Below, piece by piece: positions 16,556 to 24,981 of a stretch of DNA of 38,666 nucleotides; position 1 is the first letter of the stretch; every line of letters starts with the position of its first letter. The DNA comes from an uncultured Spirochaeta sp. (GTDB taxonomy: Bacteria; Spirochaetota; Spirochaetia; DSM-27196; Alkalispirochaetaceae), in contig CAJWEZ010000042.1 in NCBI GenBank assembly GCA_913030605.1, forward strand, positions 1 through 38,666, in the 5' to 3' direction. Made by a program: the position numbers and the translations under genes. The notes below the pieces were generated by a model. It worked only from the letters and a program-made list of their open reading frames with translations, made no database searches and had not been told where the DNA came from.

Positions 16556-16690
16556 GTATATAGAATCGTGTTGCAGAACTGGGGATAGCTCGCGCGCACC
16601 AAACGAGATAGCTCTGCGCAGCGCCGTCGCTCGTGGTATCTCGTTGTCCGGTCGAACGATGGCACAGATCTGCAACAACATTCTGTATAC
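16556..16690. promoter_or_regulatory. Divergent mnmG/GNAT promoter region built as a ~135-bp imperfect palindrome
   Basis: Outer arms 16556-16577 and 16669-16690 are complementary at 19 of 22 positions; inner arms 16602-16610 (aacgagata) and 16637-16645 (tatctcgtt) are perfect and share the same centre (~16623). Each outer arm carries a -10-like box facing outward: TATATA/TATACA toward mnmG on the minus strand and TATACT (16686-16691) toward the acetyltransferase. The region therefore looks like two copies of one promoter in inverted orientation. Whether it also binds a regulator is unknown. Confidence 0.5.
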
Positions 16691-16721
16691 TGCCGAGGGC
16701 ACCTCCGGTATGCTCGCTGGC

Positions 16722-17210
16722 ATGAACGCCCCCCAATCAACCGACTGCACGATCCGTCCCGCCCGCCGCGAGGACGTCCCCCTGATTCTCTCGCTGATCC
16801 GCGAGCTGGCGGAGTACGAGCGCCTCTCCCACGAGGTCCAGGCGACGGAGGAGATGCTCCACGCCGCGCTCTTCGGCGACCGCCCGGCGGCGGAGGTGGT
16901 CATCTCCGAAGTGCACGGCGAATCCACCGGCTTTGCACTGTTCTTCCACAACTTTTCCACGTTCGTGGGGCGTCCGGGGATCTACCTGGAGGACCTGTAC
17001 GTGCGCCCGGCGTTCCGCGGCCGCGGACACGGCAAGGCGCTGCTCGTGCATCTGGCGAGCCTGGCACGCGACCGCGGGTGTGGCCGGCTGGAGTGGTCGG
17101 TCCTCAACTGGAACGCCCCCTCTATCGCGTTTTACCGCTCCCTGGGGGCGCGACCGATGGACGACTGGACGGTGTACCGCCTCGACGGCGAGGCCCTCGA
17201 GAGTCTCTGA
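16722..17210 (+). CDS. GNAT-family N-acetyltransferase, diamine (spermidine/thialysine) acetyltransferase-like
   Basis: 162 residues, a single GNAT domain. The N-terminus IRPARREDVPLILSLIRELAEYERL, the middle GFALFFHNFSTFVGRPGIYLEDLYVRP and the acetyl-CoA loop RGRGHGKALL, followed by WSVLNWNAPSIAFYRSLGA, are characteristic of the SSAT/thialysine acetyltransferase subgroup, which acetylates polyamines or lysine analogues. Start taken at ATG 16722; an in-frame ATG at 16710 is equally usable. The -10-like TATACT at 16686-16691 gives a leader of about 25 nt. Divergent from mnmG. The exact substrate cannot be read from the sequence. Confidence 0.85.
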   Translation: MNAPQSTDCTIRPARREDVPLILSLIRELAEYERLSHEVQATEEMLHAALFGDRPAAEVVISEVHGESTGFALFFHNFSTFVGRPGIYLEDLYVRPAFRGRGHGKALLVHLASLARDRGCGRLEWSVLNWNAPSIAFYRSLGARPMDDWTVYRLDGEALESL

Positions 17211-17227
17211 GTGCGTACCGGTGGCGC

Positions 17228-17668
17228 CTACTGACGCCGGCGCGGGCGCCGCATGAACTTGCGCCGTGTGTCGTCGGTCTGTTCGAACCCGTAGTTCGCG
17301 TACAGCCCCTGGGCGTCGTCGGTGAGGAGCATCCCCGAGAGCGGTGCGAGGCGCTCGTCCTCCACGATTCGCTGCACCAGCGCGCGCCCCAGCCCGGCGC
17401 CGCGATGCTCTTGCAGCACGAAGAGGTCGCACACGTAGTAGGCGGTGGCGAAGTCGGTGATCACCCGGGCAAACCCGGCGAGGGCGCCGTCGGGGGCGAG
17501 AACGGACACGCACCACGAGGCCTCGATCGACCGTTGAACGGTCTCCCGTGACCGTCCCTGTGCCCAGTACGACTCACCGGAGAGATACCGGTGAACGGCG
17601 TCGATATCCACGGCGGCGGGATCGTCGGTGATCCGGTACCCCGCCGGTAGCGTCGCGTGTGCATTCAT
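17228..17668 (-). CDS. GNAT-family N-acetyltransferase
   Basis: 146 residues of a compact GNAT protein: Tyr-Trp motif (GESYWAQGRSRETVQRSI), the strand LAGFARVITDFATAYYVCDLFVL, the acetyl-CoA loop EHRGAGLGRALV, and the C-terminal LLTDDAQGLYANYGF. The pattern matches a widespread bacterial subgroup annotated only as N-acetyltransferase; the substrate is unknown. ATG at 17668 is preferred because GAGGCG lies ~7 nt upstream; a GTG at 17683 that overlaps the mnmE stop is the alternative. It follows mnmE on the same strand after 11 nt and is probably co-transcribed. It converges with the other acetyltransferase gene. Confidence 0.82.
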   Translation of the reverse strand: MNAHATLPAGYRITDDPAAVDIDAVHRYLSGESYWAQGRSRETVQRSIEASWCVSVLAPDGALAGFARVITDFATAYYVCDLFVLQEHRGAGLGRALVQRIVEDERLAPLSGMLLTDDAQGLYANYGFEQTDDTRRKFMRRPRRRQ

Positions 17669-17679
17669 GGCGCGTCGCC

Positions 17680-19023
17680 TCACTTTCCCAGACAGAATCC
17701 GCCGAAGACGGCATCGAGTATGTCTTCGGAGGTCACCTCGCCGGTGATTTCGCCGAGGGCGGCGATCGCCTCCTGCAGGTCCACGCTGATCGCGTCGACG
17801 GGGTACCCGGCCGCAAGCCCCGACTCCACCTCGCCGAGGGCGGCGGCGGCGCGTTCCAGCAGGTTCTTCTGCCGCAGGGAGTCGATCACGGGACTCCCCT
17901 GGCGGAACGTTCGCTCCGGGGTTAGCTCGGCGACGATGCGTGCAACAAGCTCATGTATACCGGTAAGGGTCCGGGCGCTCACCGATAGAAAGCCCTCCGG
18001 TGCCGGCGCGCAGCCCTCGGCGTCGGCCTTGTTCCACACCGCAACCACGCGCTCTCCGCGCGCCGCCAGCACATCGCGGTCCTCGTCGTTCAGTCCGGTG
18101 GTGCCGTCGACGACGTAGACCACCAGGTCCGCGCTCTCCACCACGGTGCGCGTCCGCCGGATCCCTTCACCCTCGATCGATTCGTCGGTCTGCCGGAGCC
18201 CGGCGGTGTCGTAGAGCTGCACGGGGATTCCGCCGAGGTCGATGCGGCTTTCGATGTAGTCGCGGGTGGTGCCGTGGGTCTCGCTGACGATGGAACGCTC
18301 CTCCCGCAGAAAGGCGTTAAAGAGGCTGGACTTGCCGGCGTTGGTTCGCCCCGCCAGCGCCACCCGGGCACCCTCCTGGTAGAGGCGTCCGGTGCGGTAG
18401 GTGGCAGCGAGATCCTCGAGGCGGCGGCGGGCGGCGGAGACGGTCTCCGGCGGAATCACGATCTCGCCGGTGTCCTCCTCCGGGTAGTCCAGCTGTACCG
18501 CCACCGCGGCCATGATCTGCACCAGGTCGCGCTTGGCCTCGTCGATCGCCGCCTCGACACTCCCGCCGAGTCGCGCGAGGGCCATCTCGTGGCCGGTCGC
18601 GGTCTGCGCCTGGACGATCTCGTGCACCGCCTCCGCCCGGGTCAGGTCCATCTTGCCGGCCAGAAAGGCGCGCTGCGTGAACTCGCCGGGTTCGGCGGCG
18701 CGAAATCCGCTGCGGTACAGGGCGCCGAGGATGCGCTGGATGCCGGCGGGGCTTCCGTGGCAGAAGATCTCCACGGCGTCTTCGCCGGTGTAGCTGTGGG
18801 GGGCGCGAAAGATGCCGAGCATTACCTCGTCGAGGATGTCGTCGCCCTCGGGGTGTATTAGAAGCGTTCGCAGCATGCGCCCGCCGTCGGCTGACCGGAC
18901 GCGATCGGCGTTGTCGGCGAGCGCCGCCACGGCCTCTACGGCGCCGGGGCCGCTGGTGCGGATGACCGCCAGCGCCGACACACCCCAGGGAGTGGCGAGT
19001 GCGGCAATCAGATCGTGTTCCAT
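17680..19023 (-). CDS. mnmE: tRNA U34 modification GTPase MnmE (TrmE)
   Basis: GTPase partner of MnmG in wobble-uridine modification. 447 residues. The N-terminal tetrahydrofolate-binding domain begins DLIAALATPWG. The helical domain is interrupted by the G domain with GRTNAGKSS (P loop), DTAGLRQTDESIEGEGI (G3 and K-loop region) and NKAD (G4). The protein ends in FCLGK, the family's C-terminal CxGK motif with the catalytic-region Cys, here Leu in place of the usual Ile. Length and motifs are normal. Start ATG at 19023. Divergent from the glycerophosphodiesterase gene and followed by a GNAT gene. Confidence 0.96.
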   Translation of the reverse strand: MEHDLIAALATPWGVSALAVIRTSGPGAVEAVAALADNADRVRSADGGRMLRTLLIHPEGDDILDEVMLGIFRAPHSYTGEDAVEIFCHGSPAGIQRILGALYRSGFRAAEPGEFTQRAFLAGKMDLTRAEAVHEIVQAQTATGHEMALARLGGSVEAAIDEAKRDLVQIMAAVAVQLDYPEEDTGEIVIPPETVSAARRRLEDLAATYRTGRLYQEGARVALAGRTNAGKSSLFNAFLREERSIVSETHGTTRDYIESRIDLGGIPVQLYDTAGLRQTDESIEGEGIRRTRTVVESADLVVYVVDGTTGLNDEDRDVLAARGERVVAVWNKADAEGCAPAPEGFLSVSARTLTGIHELVARIVAELTPERTFRQGSPVIDSLRQKNLLERAAAALGEVESGLAAGYPVDAISVDLQEAIAALGEITGEVTSEDILDAVFGGFCLGK

Positions 19024-19066
19024 GCAGTGGAGAGGCTATCCACGGCACGCTACAATGGCAAGCGTC

Positions 19067-19897
19067 ATGATCATCGATCGACTCTCCCGGGCCGCCGACG
19101 GCGAGCCCCTGGTCCTGGGGCACCGCGGATTCGCCGCCCTGGAGGTGGAAAACACGCTGCCGGCCTTTGCGCGCGCCGCCGGCACCGCCGGGGTCTCCGG
19201 CGTGGAACTGGACGTGCAGCTGTCCCGCGACGACGAGGTCGTTGTGGCCCACGACCGCGACCTTGCGCGCCTCGGTGGCGACCCGCAGGCGATCGCGGGG
19301 CTCACCGCGGCGGAGCTTGCGACCCGTGAACTCCGCGTGGAACGGCCGGCGGGACCGGCGTCCACTGCAACGGGCGTCCCGACGCTCAACGCGGTGGTCG
19401 ATGCGGTCCCCGCGCCCCTGCTCATCGATATCGAACTGAAGAGTTACTCGGATATGCGTCCCGGCCTGCCGGAGGCGGTGGCGCGCCTCATCCACGACCG
19501 CGGGATCGCCGACCGCGTCCTGGTTTCGTCCTTCGATCCGCGCCTGGTCCGGGCGTTCCGGACCGCCGCAGCGGGGCTGGGACTGCGCGTGGTCACCGCG
19601 GCGATCTACTCCGGCGACGCCGAGGTGCCGTGGCTGTTGCGGCGCGGTCTCGGCGTGCGGTGGTCCGGGAGTGAGGTTGCCAAGCCGAGCTGGGCGTCAC
19701 TGCTCCGGCGCCGCCCCCCGCGGAGGTGGTCCCTGGTGTGGACGGTGAACGATCGGGAGGTCGTGGAACGGCTTGCCGGGCGCGGCGTTGCCGGCTACAT
19801 CGGCGACGACCCGGCGGCGCTCAGACGCTGGATTACGGAAGCTGCGGCACGATCCGGCGCACCAGCCGCCGACCGGCCGCCTGAAACGCGGCCCTGA
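19067..19897 (+). CDS. Glycerophosphodiester phosphodiesterase (GDPD family)
   Basis: Hydrolyses glycerophosphodiesters from phospholipids to glycerol-3-phosphate and an alcohol. 276 residues with the family signature: LGHRGFAALEVENTLPAF (His-Arg and Glu of the metal/phosphate site), GVELDVQLSRDDEVVVAHD (Glu, Asp, His), LLIDIELKSY, and the TIM-barrel end VWTVNDREVVERL with GYIGDDP. No signal peptide is evident, so it is probably cytoplasmic (UgpQ-like). Start ATG at 19067; an ATG at 19055 overlaps a TACAAT -10-like box (19051-19056) that would put transcription start very near the chosen ATG. Its 3' end overlaps the convergent lipoprotein gene by 65 bp. Confidence 0.88.
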   Translation: MIIDRLSRAADGEPLVLGHRGFAALEVENTLPAFARAAGTAGVSGVELDVQLSRDDEVVVAHDRDLARLGGDPQAIAGLTAAELATRELRVERPAGPASTATGVPTLNAVVDAVPAPLLIDIELKSYSDMRPGLPEAVARLIHDRGIADRVLVSSFDPRLVRAFRTAAAGLGLRVVTAAIYSGDAEVPWLLRRGLGVRWSGSEVAKPSWASLLRRRPPRRWSLVWTVNDREVVERLAGRGVAGYIGDDPAALRRWITEAAARSGAPAADRPPETRP

Positions 19898-21263
19898 TCG
19901 CCGAGCGCGCGTCGCTGCCGCTGATGCGCTCCTCGAACGACACCCGGCCCAGCACGCGGTCGCGGCGCAGATCGAAGGCGCTGGCCTGGATCTCCACCAG
20001 CACCGAAAAGCCGTCTTCCTCGCTGAACTCGCGGATCTGGGCGTCCCCGACGATGACGCGGTCCACCCGCGAGAGCACGTCAAAGGGCAGCACGTCGTAG
20101 AGATCGGACACGGTAATGTCCGGGATCTCCACCAGCTGCTCCCGCTGCGCCGTCGACAGTTCCACCTGTCGAATCCGGAAATCGGTATCCGAGAACTCCT
20201 GCAGCATGCCGCGCATCGTGTCGGATGACTCGATCGGGTTGCCGGCGATGTCGCGGTCCAGCACGACGATCGCGGTGGGAATCTCCGGGGCCCGGGAACG
20301 AACCCGGATGAGCCCGCGGTCCCGGAGGCGCTCCACGGTCGCGTCGAGCAGGTCGCGTGCCGTCTGTGTTGAGACCGCGGCGTACCAGTCGGTGGTGGCG
20401 TCCGCGAGCCACGCGGGTTCCACCACCACCGTTGTGGTACCGGCGAACACCGGTACCGGCGCGGGGAACGCTGTGGAACCGTCCTCGCCGGTGGTGACCG
20501 GGAACGTTTCGGTGTCGCGGCTGCCATCGACCAGCGGGCCCTGCACGCGGACGGTCATAGTAACGCCGGCGTAGGCGTCGGGGTCGTCGCGGCGCGCAAC
20601 CGAGACGGTGTACGAGTCCGGCGGCGTGTCACCCAGGTCGATCGATACCTCGCCTGGCTGGACGGTCACCACCACGGCGCTGGCAAGCGAGAGCGCCTGC
20701 TCGAGTCGTCGCTGTATGCCGTCGGCGGTCTCCGGTATGTCTCCCGTCAGAATCGCCCGGAGCTGGCCCAGGGGACTATTGTCCTCCGTGGGCGCCGCCG
20801 TCTCCGACACCGGCGCCACCGCCGGGAGCCGCTCCAGAACCCGGGCGCGGTCCTCGTCGATCTCCGAGGCACGATAGGTGTAGAGCTGGTACCGCTCGGC
20901 GTGTCCCTGGCGATCGGTCCGACGGTACTGGTCGTCCGGTTCGAGAACGTCGACCCTGCGGCGGGAGACGTCTTCGATCACCGGTCCGGCCTCCGGGCCC
21001 AGTGCCGCCCCGGACTCCTCGAGGCGCAGAAGCAATATCTGGCTTACCTGGTGTACGGCGTCTTCAACGGCACGGTCTTCGGCGTCGCCGGGCGTGGGTC
21101 CGTTGCCGTACGCCACGATCCGATGTCCGTCGGCGACCCGATCGGGAACGCCGGCGATCCACTCCGGCGTTCGTCCGCCGGGGGTGGCACACGCCGCCAG
21201 CACGGCGACGGCTGCGACTGACAGGGAAAGGAATCTGGAAACGGAACGCGTTTTTCTGCTCAT
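19833..21263 (-). CDS. Putative lipoprotein, LPP20-like N-terminal region, unknown function
   Basis: 476 residues. Signal peptide with lipobox LAAC (Cys25), so an outer- or inner-membrane lipoprotein. After the Cys comes TPEWIAGVP and then IVAYGNGPTPGDAEDRAVEDAVHQVSQIL, a layout like the LPP20/LpoB-type lipoproteins ('PxW... GxG... A...A...I'). The C-terminal half contains SDLYDVLPFDVLSRVDRVIVGDAQI and GSDARSAIRAAFQAAGRRLVRRIVPQL, not recognised. It starts directly after the stop of the preceding gene (TAG then ATG), as the last gene of a three-lipoprotein operon. Its 3' end overlaps the convergent GDPD gene. The LPP20 link is a resemblance, not a firm assignment. Confidence 0.75.
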   Translation of the reverse strand: MSRKTRSVSRFLSLSVAAVAVLAACATPGGRTPEWIAGVPDRVADGHRIVAYGNGPTPGDAEDRAVEDAVHQVSQILLLRLEESGAALGPEAGPVIEDVSRRRVDVLEPDDQYRRTDRQGHAERYQLYTYRASEIDEDRARVLERLPAVAPVSETAAPTEDNSPLGQLRAILTGDIPETADGIQRRLEQALSLASAVVVTVQPGEVSIDLGDTPPDSYTVSVARRDDPDAYAGVTMTVRVQGPLVDGSRDTETFPVTTGEDGSTAFPAPVPVFAGTTTVVVEPAWLADATTDWYAAVSTQTARDLLDATVERLRDRGLIRVRSRAPEIPTAIVVLDRDIAGNPIESSDTMRGMLQEFSDTDFRIRQVELSTAQREQLVEIPDITVSDLYDVLPFDVLSRVDRVIVGDAQIREFSEEDGFSVLVEIQASAFDLRRDRVLGRVSFEERISGSDARSAIRAAFQAAGRRLVRRIVPQLP

Positions 21264-22451
21264 CTATGGTGCGCCATTGTACTCAATTCGAACCGTCCCA
21301 TGAAGGGAATCCACCGTCGCCTCGTACGGCGACCCATCCAATACCCCCGAGAGGCGCTCGGCCACCGCCGGGGGAATGTCAAACAAGTACCACGTGTCGT
21401 CGCGGGTTTCCCGGCCCAGGCTGCGCAAAACGGTGAGGATTGCGGCGTGGTCCGCCGGCGGGGTGGCCGGCGCGTCTAGCTCGGCCGGCACCTCCTGTGT
21501 GGCCGGCGCGTCTGGCTCGACCAGCGCCTCCTGCGTGGCCGGTGCGTCTGACTCGACCGCCGCCGCCGGTACCGCCGCCACGCTCACCCGGTAGGGGACA
21601 CCCCGCACCGCCGCGGTCGTTTGCCACGATTCCAGCGCATCCAGCGCCGCCGGCAGAACGGCCGGGTCCAGCGCCAGGAGCGACCGGAGGACCGCGTCGG
21701 TGCCCGACACGGGGCTCAACCGCCACGGCCCGGTCACGGCCACGGCGCGACGGATCCGCTGTCCGGGTCCTGACCACAGCGACAGGCGGAGGTGCACGCG
21801 GCCGTAGTGGTTTCTCGCCGAACGGTCCGCCTCGCCGCGGAGGACGACCGTCAACAGCGTCCGCGCCCGCGATTCCGCCGCCGGCACAAACGCCGCCACC
21901 GTGATCCCCGCCGCCTGCAGTGCCTCGGTCACGTACTCCGCACCGCCGGAATCCACCAGCGTTCCGTCCCCGGCAATCTGTACGGCGGCCACCGCCTCGC
22001 GCCCCCGGAGGGCGTAGTAGTGCCGGATTCGCGCCGCCTGCTCCGCCGTCGGCCGCAGGGGGATCTCCAGATCCGGGGGCTCCCAGGCCGGGACCGCCGC
22101 CGCGGTGGCGACTGGCCCCTGGCCAGAGGCGTCGGAGACACGGGCGCCACCGGCGGTCTGGTCGTCGCGTCGGCGGTCAGCACCGCCGGCCTCGGCGTCC
22201 GCCGCGCCCGCCGCCTCCGCAGCCCCCGTCGCGGACTCCGCATCCGCCGCGTCGGTTGCATCGGTCGGGGCCCCGGCGTGACCGGGGGAACGGTCAGTAC
22301 GGTCGGGGGTCACGGGCGGCGCGGCGTCGACGCGTGACGGCGGCGTACCCGCGCACCCGCCCACGGCAACGGCGATCACGACAATGAGCGATGCGAGGAG
22401 AACGGTGGAAATCAGCGGCCGCGGGATCAGGAGCCCACGCTCCCCACCCAC
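21264..22451 (-). CDS. Putative lipoprotein with repeat-rich linkers, unknown function
   Basis: 395 residues, middle gene of the lipoprotein operon. Signal peptide with lipobox VGGC at about residue 33. An Ala/Asp-rich low-complexity segment (residues ~40-115) is followed by a folded-looking part with IRHYYALRGREAVAAVQIAGDGTLVDSGG and TLLTVVLRGEADRSARNHYGRVHLRL. A second linker of three 12-residue repeats (DAPATQE type, DNA 21463-21558) precedes a short C-terminal domain ending VRIEYNGAP. GTG at 22451 is the start that keeps the signal peptide, overlapping the upstream gene by 25 bp; it is the only usable start there. No family recognised. Confidence 0.7.
   Translation of the reverse strand: MGGERGLLIPRPLISTVLLASLIVVIAVAVGGCAGTPPSRVDAAPPVTPDRTDRSPGHAGAPTDATDAADAESATGAAEAAGAADAEAGGADRRRDDQTAGGARVSDASGQGPVATAAAVPAWEPPDLEIPLRPTAEQAARIRHYYALRGREAVAAVQIAGDGTLVDSGGAEYVTEALQAAGITVAAFVPAAESRARTLLTVVLRGEADRSARNHYGRVHLRLSLWSGPGQRIRRAVAVTGPWRLSPVSGTDAVLRSLLALDPAVLPAALDALESWQTTAAVRGVPYRVSVAAVPAAAVESDAPATQEALVEPDAPATQEVPAELDAPATPPADHAAILTVLRSLGRETRDDTWYLFDIPPAVAERLSGVLDGSPYEATVDSLHGTVRIEYNGAP
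21463..21558. repeat. In-frame 36-bp tandem repeat (about 2.7 copies) inside the middle lipoprotein gene
   Basis: Units at 21463-21498, 21499-21534 and 21535-21558 (partial), each beginning gtggccgg, encode a 12-residue repeat rich in Ala, Pro, Asp and Thr. Unit length is a multiple of three, so copy-number change would alter linker length but not the frame. Confidence 0.75.
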
Positions 22452-24208
22452 ACCGGCAGATCACCGTCGGCGGCGGGGGCGACTCGGAGCGTCGATCCGG
22501 AGACAGAGGCGGGAAGATCCAGGGTCATGGAGCCGCCGGTACCGCCGGAAACAACGGTGTCGGCACCGCCCGCCGCGCGGATGCGAAGCGAGATCGGAAC
22601 CATGAGGCGACCGGATTCCGGAAGATCGACGCGGGCGATCACGCCACCGTCGGCGGTGGTCGTGCTGAGCGATCGGCCCTCCCGGCGGAGGGTGGCGCTC
22701 CATCCGCCGGCGGAGGAGATACGCAGCTCGCCGCCGTCGGACAGAAAGACCGCCGCCTCAGCAGGTGCCCGCGCGGTCACCGCCAGCTGCAAATGCGGCA
22801 CGCCGGTGTCGGACGACGCTCGGTCGGAGGGATTCGCCCTGACCCAGACCCCGGTACGCAGGCCGGCAAACCGGGCGAGAAACGCCTCTTCCAGCTGCGA
22901 CGCCAGGTCGCTCCGGTACTGTTGGTCGTTCAGCGCAACGACGCTGACTCGTTCCACAAACAGGGAGTCCTCGGCGGAGGCGACGATCCGCACCGGCGTC
23001 GCGGTTTCGAGCCGCCCGGCGGATACCGCCAGACCGTACGCCGTTCCCCGCACCCCGTCGGCGGTGTCGATCACCGCGGCGCGTACGCCGTCGGCCTCAC
23101 GGGTTAGGTACACGCGCACAACGTGGTTCGTCTCCACCGCCCCGGCGGTGAGCGCCACGGAACCGGCCTCGTCGAGCGCATCCTCGGTTCCGTTTCCGAC
23201 GGTCACCCGCGCCGGCCGCACGTCGTCGCCGGCGGTCGCGAGGCGGATCAGGACCAGATGGGCTCCGTCGCCGGAATCCGGCAGCGGGACGGACATCGAC
23301 AGTGCCGCCGTCGGCGACAGGCGAACGCCCAGGGCGCCGCCGCGGATGTCCAGGCTGGAGGCACCGGCCACGGTCGCCTCGTCGGCGGCGCCGCCGTCGC
23401 TGCGCCACGCCTGCATCGTGCCGTCAAAGGAGTAGTGGCGGAGAAGTGTCCCGACACCGTCGTAGAGTTGCGGCGAGGCGGGGACGTCCGGCTGATCCCG
23501 CACAAACACGTCGGCATCGGCGACGATCGTGGTGGAACCGTCCACCACAGCGCCCTCCTCCGGCCCCCACGGGTACACCTCGACCACGGCGCGGTACGCG
23601 CCCGCCGCTTTCCCGGCGGCATCGAGGACCACTCGATCGAGTCCCTCGGAGAGGTATCCTTCAATCACCACGGAATCATCGAAAAGCCACCGCGCGTAGG
23701 GGCGCGTCCCGGAGGGGATCCAGACGTCGGCGATCGCCAGCGCCTGCATCGATCCGGTGATGCTGGTGGGATGAATGGTAAGACTGCGGACCTCGGGGGC
23801 CTGGTCGAGCACGAAGATCTGCCGATCCTCCGAGAACAGCGGCTGGTCGTTGATCCACGCGCGGACCACCAGGCGGTACACGCCGTCCGGCGGCGCCGGC
23901 AGCTGGATCGCCGGGAGTTCCGGCTCCTCGAGCTGATCGGGACCGAACTCCACGCTGCCGTGGAGCGTGCCGTCCGGCGCCTGGAGCTCAACCACCATCC
24001 GTGTTGCCCGGGAGGCGTCCTCGGAGGGATAGTCGATCTGGACGTTCAGGGAGTCGTTTTCCGCGATCACGGAACCGGCTTCGACGGTGGACAGAGAAGG
24101 CTCTGCCTCCTCATCGAGGGACGAAAAGAGTTCGACGTTTTCGCTGCATGCGGCCAACAGGAGGACCCCGATGCCGAGGCCGATCCATCGCCGTCCCGGC
24201 GCCTTCAC
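22427..24208 (-). CDS. Putative lipoprotein, large secreted beta-rich protein of unknown function
   Basis: 593 residues, first gene of the lipoprotein operon. Lipobox LLAAC at Cys21. The rest is rich in short beta-type stretches. It contains a 'PDGVYRLVVRAWINDQPLFSEDRQIFVLD' passage like bacterial Ig-like or FlgD-type repeats, and a second possible lectin/jelly-roll-like part (RHYSFDGTMQAWRSDGG, RVYLTREADGVRAAVIDT). No enzyme motif seen. The GTG start lies 6 nt after a TATATT -10 box, so the operon mRNA may be leaderless. Intergenic space to the SDR gene stop is only about 26 bp, so the operon has its own promoter or is read through from pepT-SDR. Confidence 0.75.
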   Translation of the reverse strand: MKAPGRRWIGLGIGVLLLAACSENVELFSSLDEEAEPSLSTVEAGSVIAENDSLNVQIDYPSEDASRATRMVVELQAPDGTLHGSVEFGPDQLEEPELPAIQLPAPPDGVYRLVVRAWINDQPLFSEDRQIFVLDQAPEVRSLTIHPTSITGSMQALAIADVWIPSGTRPYARWLFDDSVVIEGYLSEGLDRVVLDAAGKAAGAYRAVVEVYPWGPEEGAVVDGSTTIVADADVFVRDQPDVPASPQLYDGVGTLLRHYSFDGTMQAWRSDGGAADEATVAGASSLDIRGGALGVRLSPTAALSMSVPLPDSGDGAHLVLIRLATAGDDVRPARVTVGNGTEDALDEAGSVALTAGAVETNHVVRVYLTREADGVRAAVIDTADGVRGTAYGLAVSAGRLETATPVRIVASAEDSLFVERVSVVALNDQQYRSDLASQLEEAFLARFAGLRTGVWVRANPSDRASSDTGVPHLQLAVTARAPAEAAVFLSDGGELRISSAGGWSATLRREGRSLSTTTADGGVIARVDLPESGRLMVPISLRIRAAGGADTVVSGGTGGSMTLDLPASVSGSTLRVAPAADGDLPVWVGSVGS

Positions 24209-24234
24209 ATTTTCAATATACTACGGGTTTCCGA

Positions 24235-24981
24235 TCATGCCCACGGCGACTTACCGCGGCGCCGCAGACGAATTTCGTCGGTCAGGGCACTTCCGTCCAT
24301 ATCCAGCAGCGATCCAACGGCTGCAGCCACGTCCTGCGGCTGAATCAGGTCCGTGGAATCGATGTCCGGACGCATCGTCCGCACCATGTCGGTCGCCACG
24401 CCCCCCGGCAGAACCGTCTGAACGATGACACCGTCGGCGTGGAGCTCCTTGGCCAGGACCTTGGTCAGCCCGTAGAGGGCGTGCTTGCTGGCGGTGTACG
24501 CCCCCTGCCCGGGGTACGCCGCGGTACTCACCACCGATCCGATCGCGATCACCCGACCGGTCGCCGCCCGCAACGCTGGGAGGAGTTCCCGCGTGAGAAG
24601 AAAGGGCGACCTGACGTTGAGGTCGAAGACGCGGTCCCACTCGGCAAGGGAGGTCTCCTCCAGCGGCGCCGAGATCGCGGCGCCGGCGTTCAGGACGAGC
24701 AGGCCAAGCCGCGGGACCTCTGCACGCAGGCGCTCGGCGAACGCCGCGACCTGCTCCATGTCGCCGAGGTCGACGGGGTGAATCCTGTGGCTTCGCTCCG
24801 CCGACGTACCGCCCGCCGACGCACCGCCGGTCGGGAGTTCGCGCCGAACCTCCTCCAGGGCGTCGGCGCTGCGGCTGGCCAGGTGCAGCGTCCACCCGCG
24901 CCGCGCCAGCTCGGCGGCGATCGCCCGTCCGATGCCGCGGCTGGCACCGGTCACCAGGGCGTGCCCGACCGCGGAGGCCAT
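24235..24981 (-). CDS. Short-chain dehydrogenase/reductase (SDR)
   Basis: 248 residues, classical SDR. NAD(P)-binding TGASRGIG near the N-terminus, LVLNAGAAIS (NAG motif), the catalytic Ser in IGSVVS, and Tyr/Lys in YTASKHA, followed by PGGVATDM. The Arg after the glycine motif (LASRSADALEEV) suggests NADPH preference. There are extra Ser/Ala/Gly residues at ~60-70. The ATG at 24981 overlaps the pepT stop by one base (TGATG), so the two genes are translationally coupled; upstream in-frame ATGs lie inside pepT and are unlikely. Substrate unknown. Confidence 0.85.
   Translation of the reverse strand: MASAVGHALVTGASRGIGRAIAAELARRGWTLHLASRSADALEEVRRELPTGGASAGGTSAERSHRIHPVDLGDMEQVAAFAERLRAEVPRLGLLVLNAGAAISAPLEETSLAEWDRVFDLNVRSPFLLTRELLPALRAATGRVIAIGSVVSTAAYPGQGAYTASKHALYGLTKVLAKELHADGVIVQTVLPGGVATDMVRTMRPDIDSTDLIQPQDVAAAVGSLLDMDGSALTDEIRLRRRGKSPWA

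Noticed and set aside
21240..21290. TACAAT box as a promoter for the last lipoprotein gene
   Set aside because: It falls within the C-terminal codons of the preceding gene and the genes abut directly, so chance is more likely.
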